Shown here: positions 18,419-29,984 of the stretch, in pieces
Layout: the number at the start of each line of letters is the position of its first letter
Numbering within the stretch: the first letter of the stretch is position 1
DNA from: Bacillus sp. UNC438CL73TsuS30
GTDB lineage: Bacteria > Bacillota > Bacilli > Bacillales > Cytobacillaceae
NCBI RefSeq assembly: GCF_000482325.1
Contig: NZ_AXVA01000032.1
Location: 1 to 46,618 of the forward strand
Direction of reading: 5' to 3'
Length of the DNA stretch: 46,618 bases
Notes under the pieces: model-generated
What the model saw: only the letters and a program-made list of their open reading frames with translations
The model's database searches: none
What the model was told of the DNA's origin: nothing
Position numbers and translations under genes: made by a program

Positions 18419-19117
18419 ATGGCTAAAAAAGGTAAAAAGTATCTAGAAGCTGTGAAGCTTGTAGATCGCACAAAAGCTTACCCAATTGCAGAAGCAATCG
18501 AACTTGCAAAGAAGACAAACACTGCAAAATTTGACGCAACTCTTGAAGTTGCATTCCGCTTAGGTGTTGATCCTAAGAAAGCAGACCAACAAATCCGTGG
18601 TGCAGTTGTACTTCCAAACGGTACTGGTAAAACTCAACGCGTTTTAGTTTTCGCGAAGGGTGAAAAAGTAAAAGAAGCAGAAGCAGCTGGCGCTGATTAT
18701 GTTGGCGATGCAGAATACATCAACAAAATCCAACAAGGTTGGTTCGAATTTGATGTAATCGTCGCAACTCCAGATATGATGGGTGAAGTTGGTAAACTTG
18801 GTCGTGTGTTAGGACCTAAAGGTTTAATGCCAAACCCTAAAACTGGTACAGTTACATTTGATGTAACAAGAGCAATCAATGAAATTAAAGCAGGTAAAGT
18901 TGAATACCGTGTTGACAAAGCTGGTAACATCCACGTGCCAATCGGTAAAGCTTCTTTTGAAGATGGAAAACTTGTTGAAAACTTCAAAACAATTTTCGAC
19001 ACAATGTTGAAAGTTAAGCCTGCTGCTGCAAAAGGTACTTACATGAAGAACGTAACCGTTACTTCAACAATGGGCCCTGGCGTGAAGGTTGATCCTTCTT
19101 CTGTTGCAGTAAAATAA
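18419..19117 (+). CDS. rplA: 50S ribosomal protein L1
   Basis: Forms the mobile L1 stalk at the ribosomal E site and is a translational repressor of its own operon in studied bacteria. The 232-residue two-domain protein shows the signature segment [20 protein letters not shown] joining the domains (about 123-142) and the C-terminal [20 protein letters not shown] precedes ATG 18419 at the usual distance. It follows rplK by 113 bases containing a terminator-like hairpin. Confidence 0.97.
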   Translation: MAKKGKKYLEAVKLVDRTKAYPIAEAIELAKKTNTAKFDATLEVAFRLGVDPKKADQQIRGAVVLPNGTGKTQRVLVFAKGEKVKEAEAAGADYVGDAEYINKIQQGWFEFDVIVATPDMMGEVGKLGRVLGPKGLMPNPKTGTVTFDVTRAINEIKAGKVEYRVDKAGNIHVPIGKASFEDGKLVENFKTIFDTMLKVKPAAAKGTYMKNVTVTSTMGPGVKVDPSSVAVK

Positions 19118-19123
19118 TTTTTG

Positions 19124-19152
19124 TTGACAAATAATAATAGATTTAATATAAT
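19124..19152 (+). promoter_or_regulatory. Consensus promoter of rplJ-rplL
   Basis: TTGACA (19124-19129) and TATAAT (19147-19152) are full consensus hexamers 17 bases apart. It is the strongest SigA-type promoter by sequence in the window, matching the need for several L7/L12 copies per ribosome. Confidence 0.9.
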
Positions 19153-19180
19153 ATATTTTGTTGTTTAAATTAAAAACATT

Positions 19181-19302
19181 TGTACTGTAGACAGCAGGGG
19201 CACAACATGTGCTTAATAATCCTGCCGAGGTAATGCGATAAATTGGCTGAAACGCTTCAGCTTTATGCTGCCTCCATGTCTTCGTTTGATATGGAGGTTT
19301 TT
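19181..19302 (+). promoter_or_regulatory. L10 leader with attenuator (autoregulation of rplJL)
   Basis: This matches the ribosomal protein L10 leader described in Firmicutes. A CAGCAGG...CCTGCCGAGG helix (about 19192-19230) with an inner GCAC/GTGC stem forms the L10-(L12)4 binding part. It is followed by a terminator stem CCTCCAT (19271-19277) with ATGGAGG (19291-19297) and a T tract. Excess L10-L12 complex is expected to favour the terminator. Confidence 0.85.
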
Positions 19303-19344
19303 ATCTGCCTGGTATAAATGTAGATAACTACAGGAGGTGTAAAG

Positions 19345-19845
19345 ATGAGCAGTGCAATCGAATCAAAGAAATTAATCGTTGATGAAATCGCTGATAAATT
19401 AAAAGCCAGCAAATCTACGATTGTTGTTGACTACCGTGGTCTTACTGTTGCTGAAGTAACTGAACTTCGTAAGCAGCTTCGTGAAGCTGGTGTCGATTTC
19501 AAAGTTTACAAAAACTCAATGACTCGCCGTGCGGCTGATGCTGTTGAACTTTCAGGTTTAAATGAAGCTCTAACAGGTCCAAACGCAATTGCGTTCAGTA
19601 CCGAGGATGTTGTAGCTCCTGCTAAAATCCTTAATGATTTTGCGAAAAAACATGAGGCTCTTGAAATTAAAGCAGGTGTAATCGAAGGAAGCATCGCTAC
19701 AGTTGAAGAGGTTAAAGCTCTTGCAGAACTACCTTCACGCGAAGGCTTACTTTCTATGCTACTTTCCGTACTACAAGCTCCAATCCGCAATCTTGCTCTT
19801 GCTGCAAAAGCAGTTGCAGATCAAAAAGAAGAACAAGGCGCGTAA
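19345..19845 (+). CDS. rplJ: 50S ribosomal protein L10
   Basis: Base of the L7/L12 stalk, binding the GTPase-centre rRNA next to L11. The N-terminal globular part includes [20 protein letters not shown] (residues 24-43) and NSMTRRA. The C-terminal helix from about 135 onward carries the L12 dimers. It has 166 residues, normal for Bacillus. AGGAGGTG precedes ATG 19345. Its leader mediates autoregulation together with L12. Confidence 0.96.
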   Translation: MSSAIESKKLIVDEIADKLKASKSTIVVDYRGLTVAEVTELRKQLREAGVDFKVYKNSMTRRAADAVELSGLNEALTGPNAIAFSTEDVVAPAKILNDFAKKHEALEIKAGVIEGSIATVEEVKALAELPSREGLLSMLLSVLQAPIRNLALAAKAVADQKEEQGA

Positions 19846-19900
19846 GTTAATCTAAAAGCGTAATTCATAAATTGAATGAAAACTAAGGAGGAAATTTAAA

Positions 19901-20263
19901 ATGACTAAAGAACAAATCATTGAAGCAGTTAAATCTATGACTGTTTTAGAACTTAACGATCTAGTAAAAGCAATCGAAGAAGAATTCGGCGTAACTGCTG
20001 CTGCTCCTGTAGCTATGGTTGGCGGAGCTGGTGCTGCTGCTGTTGAAGAAAAAACTGAATTTGATGTAATCCTAGCTAGCGCTGGCGATCAAAAAATCAA
20101 AGTTATTAAAGTTGTTCGTGAAATCACTGGTCTTGGTCTTAAAGAAGCAAAAGATCTTGTTGATAACACTCCAAAGCCAGTTAAAGAAGGCGTATCTAAA
20201 GAAGATGCTGAAGCAATCAAAGCTAAACTTGATGAAGTTGGAGCGAACGTTGAAGTTAAGTAA
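19901..20263 (+). CDS. rplL: 50S ribosomal protein L7/L12
   Basis: Multicopy acidic stalk protein that recruits and stimulates EF-Tu, EF-G, IF-2 and RF-3. The 120 residues comprise an N-terminal dimerisation domain (1-33), an Ala/Val-rich hinge ([15 protein letters not shown]) and a C-terminal factor-binding domain ([10 protein letters not shown] to the end, with [19 protein letters not shown]). AAGGAGG precedes ATG 19901. The gene is followed at once by a strong terminator. Confidence 0.97.
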   Translation: MTKEQIIEAVKSMTVLELNDLVKAIEEEFGVTAAAPVAMVGGAGAAAVEEKTEFDVILASAGDQKIKVIKVVREITGLGLKEAKDLVDNTPKPVKEGVSKEDAEAIKAKLDEVGANVEVK

Positions 20264-20273
20264 TTTTCCTATA

Positions 20274-20303
20274 AAAAAGCTCGCTGTATAGCGGGCTTTT
20301 TTT
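20274..20303 (+). terminator. Intrinsic terminator of rplJL
   Basis: AGCTCGCT (20278-20285) pairs with AGCGGGCT (20290-20297), with one G-T pair, around a GTAT loop and runs into seven T residues. The leading A run pairs with the T tract. Confidence 0.9.
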
Positions 20304-20363
20304 GGCTTATTTTTAAAAATCCTCGTTTTTCTTCAATATCATTCTCCAGGGAGGAATTGTCTT

Positions 20364-20963
20364 TTGTCAGAACACTACTATTCTCGTACCCAAAAAGTTG
20401 AAAGTGATCCGAAGTACTGGGATTTTACATTAAGAAATCACCGATTTCGTTTTAAAACGGATAATGGTGTTTTTTCAAAGCGAGAAGTGGACTTTGGCTC
20501 ACGTGTCTTAATTGAAGTGTTTGAAATGCCTGTTGTCGAGGGTTCTATTTTAGATGTCGGCTGTGGCTATGGACCGATTGGTCTCTCTTTGGCACTATCT
20601 TACCCTGAACGAAAAGTTCATATGGTTGATGTGAATGAGCGGGCAATTGAATTAGCAAAAGAAAATGCCGTACTTAATCGAATAGAAAATGTTGAAATTT
20701 ATGAAAGTGATCGGTTAACGGGAGTTAAGGCAAATGATTTTGCTGCAGTTTTAACGAATCCGCCAATTCGGGCGGGAAAACAGGTTGTTCACGACATTTT
20801 TGAACAAAGCTACGAATGCCTTGTTTCTGGTGGGGAACTTTGGGTAGTGATACAAAAGAAGCAAGGAGCACCGTCAGCAATAGAAAAATTAAAAGAACTA
20901 TTTTCTGAGGTAGAGACGGTTGACAAGTCAAAAGGTTATTTTGTCATTAAGGCTAAAAAATAG
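20364..20963 (+). CDS. RsmC-like class I methyltransferase (YbxB family)
   Basis: SAM-dependent methyltransferase of the RsmC/RlmG group, which in enterobacteria methylates guanines in rRNA; the target in Bacilli is not something I can state. SAM-binding motif I is ILDVGCGYGPIGLSLA (about residues 58-73), an acidic residue for ribose follows in MVDVNE, and the catalytic NPPIRAG occupies the NPPF/Y position. It lacks the extra N-terminal domain of E. coli RsmC. The start is TTG 20364, behind GGGAGGA, giving MSEHYYS and 199 residues. It sits between rplL and rpoB as in B. subtilis. Confidence 0.88.
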   Translation: MSEHYYSRTQKVESDPKYWDFTLRNHRFRFKTDNGVFSKREVDFGSRVLIEVFEMPVVEGSILDVGCGYGPIGLSLALSYPERKVHMVDVNERAIELAKENAVLNRIENVEIYESDRLTGVKANDFAAVLTNPPIRAGKQVVHDIFEQSYECLVSGGELWVVIQKKQGAPSAIEKLKELFSEVETVDKSKGYFVIKAKK

Positions 20964-20992
20964 TTGACTCCAATATGTCACTATGTTAGCAT
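20964..20992 (+). promoter_or_regulatory. Candidate promoter of rpoB-rpoC
   Basis: TTGACT (20964-20969) begins at the methyltransferase stop codon. TAGCAT (20987-20992) follows after 17 bases, with TGT giving an extended -10. It would produce a leader of about 220 bases. Confidence 0.55.
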
Positions 20993-21028
20993 TATAAAAT
21001 GCCATCATAATATTTTCCGAATTATTCC

Positions 21029-21046
21029 TGAAAACAATTGTTTTCA
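21029..21046. promoter_or_regulatory. Perfect 18-bp palindrome upstream of rpoB
   Basis: TGAAAACAATTGTTTTCA is fully self-complementary with no spacer. It lies about 30 bases into the expected rpoB leader. Such symmetry suits a dimeric DNA-binding regulator, or a short RNA hairpin; the regulator is unknown. Confidence 0.5.
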
Positions 21047-21217
21047 CTGTATAAAAATGGATGAAGACGGAAATGATGACAAAATAATAGTCAAAATGTG
21101 AAAATGTGGTTTTTATGTAAAACCCTTTTTCTTTTTGTCTGATGAGAGGGAGTTTATTTCTTCTTAAAAGACGTTAATACATTTTTATTATAACGCTTGA
21201 TTTGAGGGGTGAATCAG

Positions 21218-24200
21218 TTGACAGGTCAACTAGTTCAGTATGGACGACACCGGAAGCGGAGGAGTTACGCGCGAATCAGTGAAGTTTTAGAATTACCAAA
21301 TCTTATTGAAATCCAAACCTCTTCATATCAATGGTTTCTTGATGAGGGGTTGCGTGAAATGTTCCAGGATATTTCACCGATTGAAGACTTTACTGGTAAC
21401 CTATCTCTAGAATTTATTGATTACAGCCTTGGCGATCCAAAGTATTCTGTTGAAGAATCAAAAGAACGGGACGTTACATATTCAGCACCATTACGTGTAA
21501 AAGTGCGTCTTGTGAACAAAGAAACAGGCGAAGTAAAAGACCAAGATGTTTTTATGGGTGATTTCCCGCTCATGACAGAAACAGGTACGTTTGTCATCAA
21601 TGGTGCTGAACGTGTTATTGTTTCTCAGTTAGTACGTTCACCGAGCGTATACTTCAGTGGGAAAGTTGATAAAAACGGAAAAAGAGGATTTACAGCAACG
21701 GTAATTCCGAACCGCGGCGCTTGGCTTGAGTATGAAACAGATGCCAAAGATGTCGTATATGTAAGAATAGATCGTACTCGGAAACTGCCCGTTACGGTTC
21801 TTTTGCGTGCACTTGGCTTCGGCTCTGATCAAGAAATCATCGAATTGATTGGGGACAACGAGTATATTCGCAATACGCTGGAGAAGGACAATACTGAGGG
21901 TGTAGATAAAGCCCTTTTGGAAATTTATGAACGTCTGCGTCCAGGTGAACCACCGACAGTTGAAAATGCAAAAAGTTTATTAGTTTCCCGTTTCTTTGAC
22001 CCTAAGCGATACGATCTAGCTAATGTTGGTCGCTATAAGATCAATAAAAAGCTTCATATTAAAAACCGCTTATTCAATCAACGATTAGCAGAATCCCTTG
22101 TGGATCCTGAAACTGGTGAAATTATTGCAGAAAAAGGGACGTTACTTGACCGCAGAAATCTTGATCGGATTATTCCTGCGCTTGAAAAAAATATTAACTT
22201 TAACAGTTTTAATCCATCGGGCGGCGTAGTGGAGGATGATATCATTCTTCAGGGAATTAAAATTTATGCCCCTAATGATGAAAATGAAAAAGTCATCAAC
22301 GTATTAGGTAATGCCTATGTTGCTGAACCGATTAAGAATATCACTCCTGCAGATATTATTGCGTCCATCAGCTATTTCTTTAATTTGCTGCATGGTGTGG
22401 GAGATACAGATGATATTGACCATCTAGGAAACAGACGTCTTCGCTCTGTTGGTGAATTATTGCAAAACCAATTCCGAATTGGATTATCCCGGATGGAGCG
22501 CGTTGTTCGTGAAAGAATGTCTATTCAAGATACAGCAACAATTACACCGCAGCAGCTGATTAATATTCGTCCTGTTATTGCGTCAATTAAAGAGTTCTTC
22601 GGAAGTTCGCAATTATCGCAATTCATGGATCAAACGAACCCACTGGCAGAGTTAACACATAAGCGCCGTTTATCAGCCTTAGGACCTGGTGGATTAACGC
22701 GTGAACGTGCTGGAATGGAAGTCCGTGACGTTCACTACTCCCACTATGGCCGTATGTGTCCGATTGAAACACCAGAGGGACCGAACATTGGTTTGATTAA
22801 CTCATTATCCTCTTACGCAAAAGTGAACCGTTTCGGCTTTATTGAAACACCTTACCGCCGTGTTGATCCTGACACAGGAAAGGTAACAAGCCGAATTGAT
22901 TATCTTACTGCAGATGAAGAAGATAACTATGTAGTTGCACAAGCGAATTCACGTTTAGGAGACGATGGTTCATTCCTTGATACGGATATCGTAGCTCGTT
23001 TCCGTGGTGAGAACACGGTTGTAAATCGTGACCGTATTGATTATATGGATGTTTCACCAAAACAAGTTGTCTCTGCAGCAACTGCGTGTATTCCATTCCT
23101 TGAAAACGATGACTCAAACCGCGCCTTAATGGGTGCGAACATGCAGCGTCAAGCAGTACCGCTTATGCAGCCGGAAGCTCCTCGTGTTGGAACTGGTATG
23201 GAATATGTATCAGGGAAAGACTCAGGTGCAGCGGTTATTTGTAAGCAGGATGGAATTGTCGAGCATGTAGAAGCCCGCGAAGTTTGGGTTCGCGAAATTA
23301 AAGAAGTAGATGGCCAAGAGGTAAAGGGTGATCTAAAAAAATACAGATTATTAAAGTTTATCCGTTCTAACCAAGGTACTTGCTACAACCAGCGTCCAAT
23401 TGTTGCAGTAGGCAACCGTGTGAAAAAAGGTGAAATTCTTGCTGATGGTCCGTCAATGGAATTAGGGGAATTAGCTCTTGGACGTAACGTTCTCGTTGCG
23501 TTTATGACGTGGGATGGTTATAACTATGAAGATGCGATTATCATGAGTGAACGTCTTGTAAAAGATGATGTTTATACGTCTATTCATATTGAAGAATATG
23601 AATCTGAATCTCGTGATACAAAGCTTGGACCAGAGGAAATTACCCGTGATATTCCGAATGTTGGGGAAGATGCCCTTCGTAATCTGGATGAGCGCGGTAT
23701 TATCCGTACTGGTGCAGAGGTAAAAGATGGTGATCTTCTTGTTGGTAAGGTTACGCCAAAAGGGGTTACCGAACTAACGGCTGAAGAGCGACTCTTACAT
23801 GCTATTTTTGGTGAAAAGGCCCGTGAAGTCCGTGATACTTCATTACGAGTACCACATGGGGGCGGCGGAATCGTCCATGATGTTAAAGTCTTTAACCGTG
23901 AAGACGGAGACGAACTTCCACCGGGAGTAAATCAGCTGGTTCGTGTTTATATCGTACAGAAGCGTAAGATTCACCAAGGTGATAAAATGGCGGGACGCCA
24001 CGGAAATAAAGGGGTTATCTCAAGGATTTTACCTGAAGAAGATATGCCTTATTTACCAGATGGCACACCTGTTGATATCATGTTAAACCCATTAGGGGTA
24101 CCTTCTCGTATGAATATCGGACAGGTGCTTGAGCTCCATTTAGGAATGGCTGCAAGATATTTAGGAATTCATGTTGCAACTCCGGTATTTGACGGGGCGC

Positions 24201-24778
24201 GTGAAGAAGATGTATGGTCTACGATTGAAGAAGCAGGAATGGCACGGGATGCGAAAACCGTTCTTTACGATGGCCGTACAGGTGAACCATTTGACAACCG
24301 GGTTTCAGTTGGTGTCATGTATATGATTAAACTTGCCCACATGGTTGACGATAAATTGCATGCCCGGTCAACGGGACCTTACTCACTTGTTACGCAGCAG
24401 CCACTTGGCGGTAAAGCGCAATTTGGCGGACAGCGTTTCGGTGAGATGGAGGTTTGGGCTCTTGAAGCCTATGGTGCAGCTTATACGCTTCAAGAAATCC
24501 TTACTGTTAAATCAGACGACGTTGTCGGTCGTGTGAAAACATACGAAGCAATTGTAAAAGGTGAAAATGTTCCGGAGCCGGGCGTTCCAGAATCATTCAA
24601 GGTTTTAATAAAAGAGCTTCAAAGTCTTGGCATGGATGTGAAAATCCTTTCCGGTGATGAAGAAGAAATTGAAATGCGTGATATGGAAGATGAGGACGAC
24701 TTGCAGCAGGTCGATACATTAAATATAGTTCCTGAAGCCCAGAACCTTGAATCTGAAAAAGTTGGTTCAAAAGAGTAA
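21218..24778 (+). CDS. rpoB: DNA-directed RNA polymerase beta subunit
   Basis: Catalytic-core subunit forming one pincer of RNA polymerase. The rifampicin-binding cluster reads [20 protein letters not shown] and then RLSALGPGG, with the residues of sensitive enzymes at the usual resistance sites. Nucleotide-contacting motifs [16 protein letters not shown] and [11 protein letters not shown] are intact. The C-terminus ends in an acidic tail. TTG 21218 (1186 aa) was chosen because [11 protein letters not shown] is the standard start and GAGGGGTG is correctly spaced. The in-frame GTG 21209 overlaps that site. Confidence 0.97.
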   Translation: MTGQLVQYGRHRKRRSYARISEVLELPNLIEIQTSSYQWFLDEGLREMFQDISPIEDFTGNLSLEFIDYSLGDPKYSVEESKERDVTYSAPLRVKVRLVNKETGEVKDQDVFMGDFPLMTETGTFVINGAERVIVSQLVRSPSVYFSGKVDKNGKRGFTATVIPNRGAWLEYETDAKDVVYVRIDRTRKLPVTVLLRALGFGSDQEIIELIGDNEYIRNTLEKDNTEGVDKALLEIYERLRPGEPPTVENAKSLLVSRFFDPKRYDLANVGRYKINKKLHIKNRLFNQRLAESLVDPETGEIIAEKGTLLDRRNLDRIIPALEKNINFNSFNPSGGVVEDDIILQGIKIYAPNDENEKVINVLGNAYVAEPIKNITPADIIASISYFFNLLHGVGDTDDIDHLGNRRLRSVGELLQNQFRIGLSRMERVVRERMSIQDTATITPQQLINIRPVIASIKEFFGSSQLSQFMDQTNPLAELTHKRRLSALGPGGLTRERAGMEVRDVHYSHYGRMCPIETPEGPNIGLINSLSSYAKVNRFGFIETPYRRVDPDTGKVTSRIDYLTADEEDNYVVAQANSRLGDDGSFLDTDIVARFRGENTVVNRDRIDYMDVSPKQVVSAATACIPFLENDDSNRALMGANMQRQAVPLMQPEAPRVGTGMEYVSGKDSGAAVICKQDGIVEHVEAREVWVREIKEVDGQEVKGDLKKYRLLKFIRSNQGTCYNQRPIVAVGNRVKKGEILADGPSMELGELALGRNVLVAFMTWDGYNYEDAIIMSERLVKDDVYTSIHIEEYESESRDTKLGPEEITRDIPNVGEDALRNLDERGIIRTGAEVKDGDLLVGKVTPKGVTELTAEERLLHAIFGEKAREVRDTSLRVPHGGGGIVHDVKVFNREDGDELPPGVNQLVRVYIVQKRKIHQGDKMAGRHGNKGVISRILPEEDMPYLPDGTPVDIMLNPLGVPSRMNIGQVLELHLGMAARYLGIHVATPVFDGAREEDVWSTIEEAGMARDAKTVLYDGRTGEPFDNRVSVGVMYMIKLAHMVDDKLHARSTGPYSLVTQQPLGGKAQFGGQRFGEMEVWALEAYGAAYTLQEILTVKSDDVVGRVKTYEAIVKGENVPEPGVPESFKVLIKELQSLGMDVKILSGDEEEIEMRDMEDEDDLQQVDTLNIVPEAQNLESEKVGSKE

Positions 24779-24817
24779 TTAGCTGCTAAAGCGCACTGTG
24801 CATTTAAATGCAAAATA

Positions 24818-24838
24818 GGAACAAGTCAAACTTGTTCC
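24818..24838 (+). other. RNA hairpin between rpoB and rpoC
   Basis: GGAACAAG and CTTGTTCC form a perfect 8-base stem with a TCAAA loop in the 127-base spacer. No T tract follows, so it is more likely a processing or stability element than a terminator. Confidence 0.5.
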
Positions 24839-24905
24839 TCATTACGCTTTTAGTTTTTCTGAGCAATTAGGGTAAAACCTGGAGATCAAAAGGGAGGTAG
24901 GCCCC

Positions 24906-27900
24906 TTGCTGGACGTTAATAATTTTGAGTATATGAAAATCGGCCTTGCTTCACCGGATAAAATCCGTTCATGGTCATTCGGAGAAGTGAAGAAGCCAGA
25001 AACCATTAACTATCGTACATTAAAACCTGAAAAGGACGGCTTGTTCTGTGAAAGGATTTTTGGTCCAACTAAGGACTGGGAATGTCATTGCGGAAAGTAT
25101 AAGCGTGTCCGTTATAAAGGTGTTGTCTGTGACCGATGCGGTGTTGAAGTAACGCGTGCAAAAGTTCGCCGTGAAAGAATGGGGCATATTGAACTTGCGG
25201 CACCTGTTTCACATATTTGGTATTTTAAAGGGATTCCAAGCAGAATGGGACTTGTTTTAGATATGTCTCCACGTGCATTGGAGGAAGTTATTTATTTTGC
25301 CTCTTATGTTGTAACAGATTCTGGTGACACTGCACTTGATAAGAAGCAGCTTTTATCTGAAAAGGAATACCGTGCATACCGTGAAAAGTTTGGCAATAAG
25401 TTTCAAGCAGCCATGGGTGCTGAAGCCATTAAGAAGTTACTCTCAGATATTGATTTAAATAAAGAAGTAGATAGCTTAAAGGAAGAATTGAAAACAGCAC
25501 AAGGCCAGCGCCGTACACGTGCAATCAAACGCCTTGAAGTGTTAGAAGCCTTCCGTGGTTCTGGTAATGAACCATCTTGGATGATTCTTGATGTTCTTCC
25601 TGTTATTCCACCTGAATTACGACCAATGGTCCAATTGGATGGAGGAAGATTTGCAACTTCTGATCTGAATGATCTATATCGCCGCGTGATTAACCGTAAT
25701 AACCGTTTAAAGCGTTTATTGGATCTTGGAGCACCAAGCATTATCGTACAAAACGAAAAGCGTATGCTGCAAGAGGCTGTTGATGCACTAATCGATAACG
25801 GCCGCCGCGGCCGTCCGGTAACTGGACCGGGAAATCGTCCATTAAAATCACTTTCCCACATGTTAAAGGGGAAACAAGGCCGTTTCCGTCAAAACTTGCT
25901 TGGAAAGCGTGTTGACTATTCTGGACGTTCCGTTATTGTTGTTGGTCCGAATTTGAAAATGTATCAATGTGGTCTTCCTAAAGAAATGGCGCTTGAATTG
26001 TTCAAGCCATTTGTTATGAAAGAACTTGTTGAAAAAGGTTTAGCACATAATATTAAATCTGCAAAACGGAAAATTGAAAGAGTTTCTCCTGAAGTTTGGG
26101 ATGTCTTAGAAGATGTAATTAGAGAGCACCCAGTTTTATTAAACCGTGCCCCTACGTTGCATAGACTTGGAATTCAGGCATTTGAACCTACCCTTGTTGA
26201 AGGTCGGGCAATTCGATTGCACCCGCTTGTATGTACAGCATATAACGCTGACTTTGACGGGGACCAAATGGCTGTTCACGTTCCACTTTCTTCAGAAGCT
26301 CAAGCAGAAGCAAGATTGTTAATGCTTGCAGCTCAAAACATTTTGAATCCAAAAGATGGTAAGCCTGTTGTTACACCTTCTCAGGATATGGTGCTTGGTA
26401 ACTATTACTTAACACTGGAAAGAGAAGGTACTGTCGGAGAAGGAATGATTTTCAAAGACACCAATGAGGCGCTGCTTGCTTACCAAAATGGTTTTGTTCA
26501 TTACCATACTCGTGTGGCTGTTCATGCAGGTTCACTTCGAAATGAAACCTTTACTGAAGAACAAAACAATATGCTGTTGATTTCAACAGTGGGCAAATTA
26601 ATTTTTAACGAAATTTTGCCGAAATCATTCCCTTATATCAATGAACCAACAAGAGATAACTTAGAGGTTAAAACCCCTGAGAAGTATTTTGTTGAAAAAG
26701 GTGATGATGTCCGTGCAAGAATCAAAGAAATGCCGATCGTCGATCCATTTAAAAAGAAAATCCTTGGAAATATCATTGCGGAAGTATTCAAGCGTTTCAA
26801 AATTACCGAAACCTCAAAAATGCTTGACCGGATGAAGGATTTAGGATTTAAACATTCAACGAAGGCCGGCATTACGGTTGGTGTTGCTGATATCGTCGTA
26901 TTAGGTGAGAAACAGCAAATCCTTCACGAAGCACAGGAAAAAGTTGATAATGTTATGAAGCAATTTAGACGTGGTTTAATTACGGAAGATGAGCGTTACG
27001 ATCGTGTCATTGCGATTTGGAGTGCGGCTAAAGATACGATTCAAGGTAAACTGATGAAATCCTTGAATAAAACCAATCCAATCTTCATGATGTCTGATTC
27101 CGGAGCGCGTGGTAACGCATCGAACTTTACACAGCTTGCTGGTATGCGAGGATTGATGGCCAACCCGGCTGGACGGATCATTGAGTTACCGATTAAATCA
27201 AGTTTCCGTGAAGGTTTAACCGTGTTGGAATACTTTATCTCCACTCATGGTGCCCGTAAAGGTCTTGCCGATACGGCGCTTAAAACAGCGGACTCTGGTT
27301 ATTTAACACGTCGTCTAGTTGACGTTGCACAGGATGTTATCGTTCGTGATGATGACTGTGGAACGGACCGTGGATTGCTCATTCGTGCATTAAAAGACGG
27401 AAATGAAACGATCGAGTCATTAGAAGAACGTCTAATTGGCCGTTATGCTCGCAACCCAATTAAACATCCGGAAACGAAGGAAGTTCTTGTTCCTGAAAAT
27501 GGACTAATTACTGAAGACCTTGCAGAGGTCATTGTCGGTGCCGGAGTTGAAGAAGTAAAAATTCGTTCTGTATTTACATGTAATACCCGTCATGGCGTAT
27601 GTAAGAAGTGTTATGGCCGTAACTTGGCTACTGGACAGGAAGTGGAAGTGGGCGAAGCAGTAGGTATTATCGCAGCCCAATCCATTGGTGAACCAGGTAC
27701 ACAATTAACCATGCGTACATTCCATACAGGCGGTGTTGCTGGAGATGATATCACACAGGGTCTTCCGCGTATTCAAGAGATTTTTGAAGCACGTAACCCT
27801 AAAGGTCAAGCCGTTATTTCGGAAATTGATGGTGTGGTTGTCGGCATTAATGAGGGACGAGACCGTCAACATGAAATTGTTGTTCAAGGTGAAGTGGAAT

Positions 27901-28505
27901 CACGTACTTACAATGCACCGTATACTGCCCGCTTGAAGGTAGCAATCGATGATCGTGTAGAACGTGGTGAAGAATTAACCGAAGGTTCAATCGACCCGAA
28001 AGAATTAATCAAAGTAAAAGACGTAAACGCCGTTCAGGAATACTTATTGCGTGAGGTACAAAAGGTTTACCGTATGCAAGGGGTAGAAATTGGCGATAAA
28101 CACGTTGAGGTAATGGTTCGTCAAATGCTTCGCAAGGTGCGCGTAGTAGATGCCGGTGAGACAGAAGTACTTCCTGGTACATTACTCGATATTCACCAGT
28201 TTACGGATGCCAATGAAAAGGCGTTGTTATCTGGTAAATTACCTGCAACAGGACGACCTGTATTACTTGGTATTACCAAGGCATCCCTTGAAACGGATTC
28301 ATTCTTGTCCGCTGCATCATTCCAAGAAACAACAAGGGTACTTACGGATGCTGCAATTAAGGGCAAACGCGATGAATTACTTGGTCTAAAGGAAAATGTT
28401 ATCATTGGTAAGCTAGTTCCAGCTGGAACAGGAATGCAGCGATATCGCAAGGCAGAACCTGTATTTGCTGAAGCTGAATCAGACGAAACTGTTACGATTG
28501 ACTAA
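24906..28505 (+). CDS. rpoC: DNA-directed RNA polymerase beta' subunit
   Basis: Holds the active-site magnesium through NADFDGDQM (residues 447-455, Asp449/451/453). The N-terminal zinc ribbon is [20 protein letters not shown]. The bridge helix and trigger loop region includes [20 protein letters not shown] and [19 protein letters not shown] second zinc site is [13 protein letters not shown] with the upstream cysteine in DDDCGTDRG. The 1199 residues match Bacillus. The start is TTG 24906 behind [20 protein letters not shown] is the family start. It is co-transcribed with rpoB. Confidence 0.97.
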   Translation: MLDVNNFEYMKIGLASPDKIRSWSFGEVKKPETINYRTLKPEKDGLFCERIFGPTKDWECHCGKYKRVRYKGVVCDRCGVEVTRAKVRRERMGHIELAAPVSHIWYFKGIPSRMGLVLDMSPRALEEVIYFASYVVTDSGDTALDKKQLLSEKEYRAYREKFGNKFQAAMGAEAIKKLLSDIDLNKEVDSLKEELKTAQGQRRTRAIKRLEVLEAFRGSGNEPSWMILDVLPVIPPELRPMVQLDGGRFATSDLNDLYRRVINRNNRLKRLLDLGAPSIIVQNEKRMLQEAVDALIDNGRRGRPVTGPGNRPLKSLSHMLKGKQGRFRQNLLGKRVDYSGRSVIVVGPNLKMYQCGLPKEMALELFKPFVMKELVEKGLAHNIKSAKRKIERVSPEVWDVLEDVIREHPVLLNRAPTLHRLGIQAFEPTLVEGRAIRLHPLVCTAYNADFDGDQMAVHVPLSSEAQAEARLLMLAAQNILNPKDGKPVVTPSQDMVLGNYYLTLEREGTVGEGMIFKDTNEALLAYQNGFVHYHTRVAVHAGSLRNETFTEEQNNMLLISTVGKLIFNEILPKSFPYINEPTRDNLEVKTPEKYFVEKGDDVRARIKEMPIVDPFKKKILGNIIAEVFKRFKITETSKMLDRMKDLGFKHSTKAGITVGVADIVVLGEKQQILHEAQEKVDNVMKQFRRGLITEDERYDRVIAIWSAAKDTIQGKLMKSLNKTNPIFMMSDSGARGNASNFTQLAGMRGLMANPAGRIIELPIKSSFREGLTVLEYFISTHGARKGLADTALKTADSGYLTRRLVDVAQDVIVRDDDCGTDRGLLIRALKDGNETIESLEERLIGRYARNPIKHPETKEVLVPENGLITEDLAEVIVGAGVEEVKIRSVFTCNTRHGVCKKCYGRNLATGQEVEVGEAVGIIAAQSIGEPGTQLTMRTFHTGGVAGDDITQGLPRIQEIFEARNPKGQAVISEIDGVVVGINEGRDRQHEIVVQGEVESRTYNAPYTARLKVAIDDRVERGEELTEGSIDPKELIKVKDVNAVQEYLLREVQKVYRMQGVEIGDKHVEVMVRQMLRKVRVVDAGETEVLPGTLLDIHQFTDANEKALLSGKLPATGRPVLLGITKASLETDSFLSAASFQETTRVLTDAAIKGKRDELLGLKENVIIGKLVPAGTGMQRYRKAEPVFAEAESDETVTID

Positions 28506-28513
28506 TATGGCCA

Positions 28514-28549
28514 GCGGTACCTGTTATCTAATAACAGGTACCGCATTTT
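28514..28549 (+). terminator. Hairpin terminator after rpoC
   Basis: A perfect 14-base stem, GCGGTACCTGTTAT (28514-28527) with ATAACAGGTACCGC (28531-28544), around CTA, is followed by a short ATTTT. The T tract is brief, so efficiency is uncertain, but the stem is the longest perfect one in the window. Confidence 0.75.
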
Positions 28550-28577
28550 AAAGAAAAATACTTTTTTTAAAGATTTG

Positions 28578-28606
28578 TTGACATCGCATTATTAAGATGT
28601 TAATAT
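28578..28606 (+). promoter_or_regulatory. Promoter of the L7Ae-like gene and str operon
   Basis: TTGACA (28578-28583) and TAATAT (28601-28606) are 17 bases apart, with TGT before the -10. The -10 block TGTTAATAT is identical to that of the rplK promoter. Confidence 0.82.
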
Positions 28607-28650
28607 ATCAAAGGTGCTCCTATTCACCTAGTACTTTGGAGGATATGAAA

Positions 28651-28899
28651 ATGTCTTATGAAAAAGTATTACGGGCAAACAAAATTGTTATAGGAACAAA
28701 ACAAACAGCGAAAGCACTTAAAAACGATCAAGTACAAGAGCTCGTTATAGCACGGGATGCTGATCCGAGGATTACAAATTCTGTGATAAATCAAGCCTTG
28801 CAAATGAACGTACCAATCCTCTATGTAGATTCAAACAAAAAGCTTGGAAAAGCATGTAGGGTTGATGTGGGAGCCTCAGCTGTTGCGATTATCCGTTAA
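28651..28899 (+). CDS. rplGB: L7Ae-family K-turn binding protein (YbxF, L7Ae-like)
   Basis: Small RNA-binding protein of the L7Ae/L30e fold, reported to bind kink-turn RNA in B. subtilis. Its exact role in the ribosome is uncertain. IGTKQTAKALKN (residues 14-25) and the KKLGKACRVDVGASAVAII C-terminus are typical. ATG 28651 (82 aa) was chosen because GGAGG at 28638-28642 is eight bases away. ATG 28645 is too close to that site, and the first in-frame ATG at 28597 lies in the promoter. It heads the str operon as in B. subtilis. Confidence 0.88.
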   Translation: MSYEKVLRANKIVIGTKQTAKALKNDQVQELVIARDADPRITNSVINQALQMNVPILYVDSNKKLGKACRVDVGASAVAIIR

Positions 28900-28925
28900 A
28901 ACTTGTTTTTGTAGATAGAGTAGTC

Positions 28926-28946
28926 TGCAAAAACTTTGTTTTTGCA
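28926..28946 (+). other. Perfect hairpin upstream of rpsL
   Basis: TGCAAAAAC-TTT-GTTTTTGCA, a 9-base stem with a 3-base loop, lies in the gap before rpsL. It is followed by A residues, so it is not a terminator on this strand. Its role is unknown. Confidence 0.5.
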
Positions 28947-28955
28947 AAAAAATGA

Positions 28956-29426
<471 letters not shown>

Positions 29427-29465
29427 TCGAAATAAATAACAGCTTTTTCGAAAGGAGGAAATAAA

Positions 29466-29936
29466 ATGCCACGTAAAGGTCCTGTAGCAAAAAGAGACGT
29501 GTTACCAGATCCACTTTACAATTCTAAATTAGTTACTCGTCTAATCAATAAAATGATGGTTGACGGTAAAAGAGGTAAATCCCAAGAAATTCTTTACTCT
29601 GCGTTTGATACAATTCGTGAACGCACTGGTAAGGAACCAATGGAAATTTTCGATGCGGCGATGAAAAACATCATGCCTGTACTTGAAGTAAGAGCACGCC
29701 GTGTAGGTGGTGCAAACTACCAAGTACCAGTTGAGGTGCGCCCTGACCGCCGTACTACTTTAGGTCTTCGTTGGTTAGTTAACTATTCACGTCTTCGCGG
29801 TGAAAAAACGATGGAAGAGCGTTTAGCTAACGAAATCATGGATGCAGCTAACAACACTGGTGCATCTGTTAAGAAGCGTGAAGATACACACAAAATGGCT
29901 GAAGCAAACAAAGCGTTTGCTCACTATCGTTGGTAA
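29466..29936 (+). CDS. rpsG: 30S ribosomal protein S7
   Basis: Primary binder of the 16S rRNA 3' major domain and organiser of the 30S head; contacts the E-site tRNA. The 156 residues include the basic N-terminal arm [18 protein letters not shown], the [17 protein letters not shown] segment and the hairpin arm [29 protein letters not shown] precedes ATG 29466. It sits between rpsL and fusA in the str operon. Confidence 0.97.
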   Translation: MPRKGPVAKRDVLPDPLYNSKLVTRLINKMMVDGKRGKSQEILYSAFDTIRERTGKEPMEIFDAAMKNIMPVLEVRARRVGGANYQVPVEVRPDRRTTLGLRWLVNYSRLRGEKTMEERLANEIMDAANNTGASVKKREDTHKMAEANKAFAHYRW

Positions 29937-29984
29937 TTTAACCTTCAATATAAAAACTTTCATACTAGGAAGGAGAAAGACCCA

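Noticed and set aside
21108..21130. GGTTTT/AAAACC stem followed by T residues in the rpoB leader
   Set aside because: Only six mostly A-T pairs; too weak to call a terminator.
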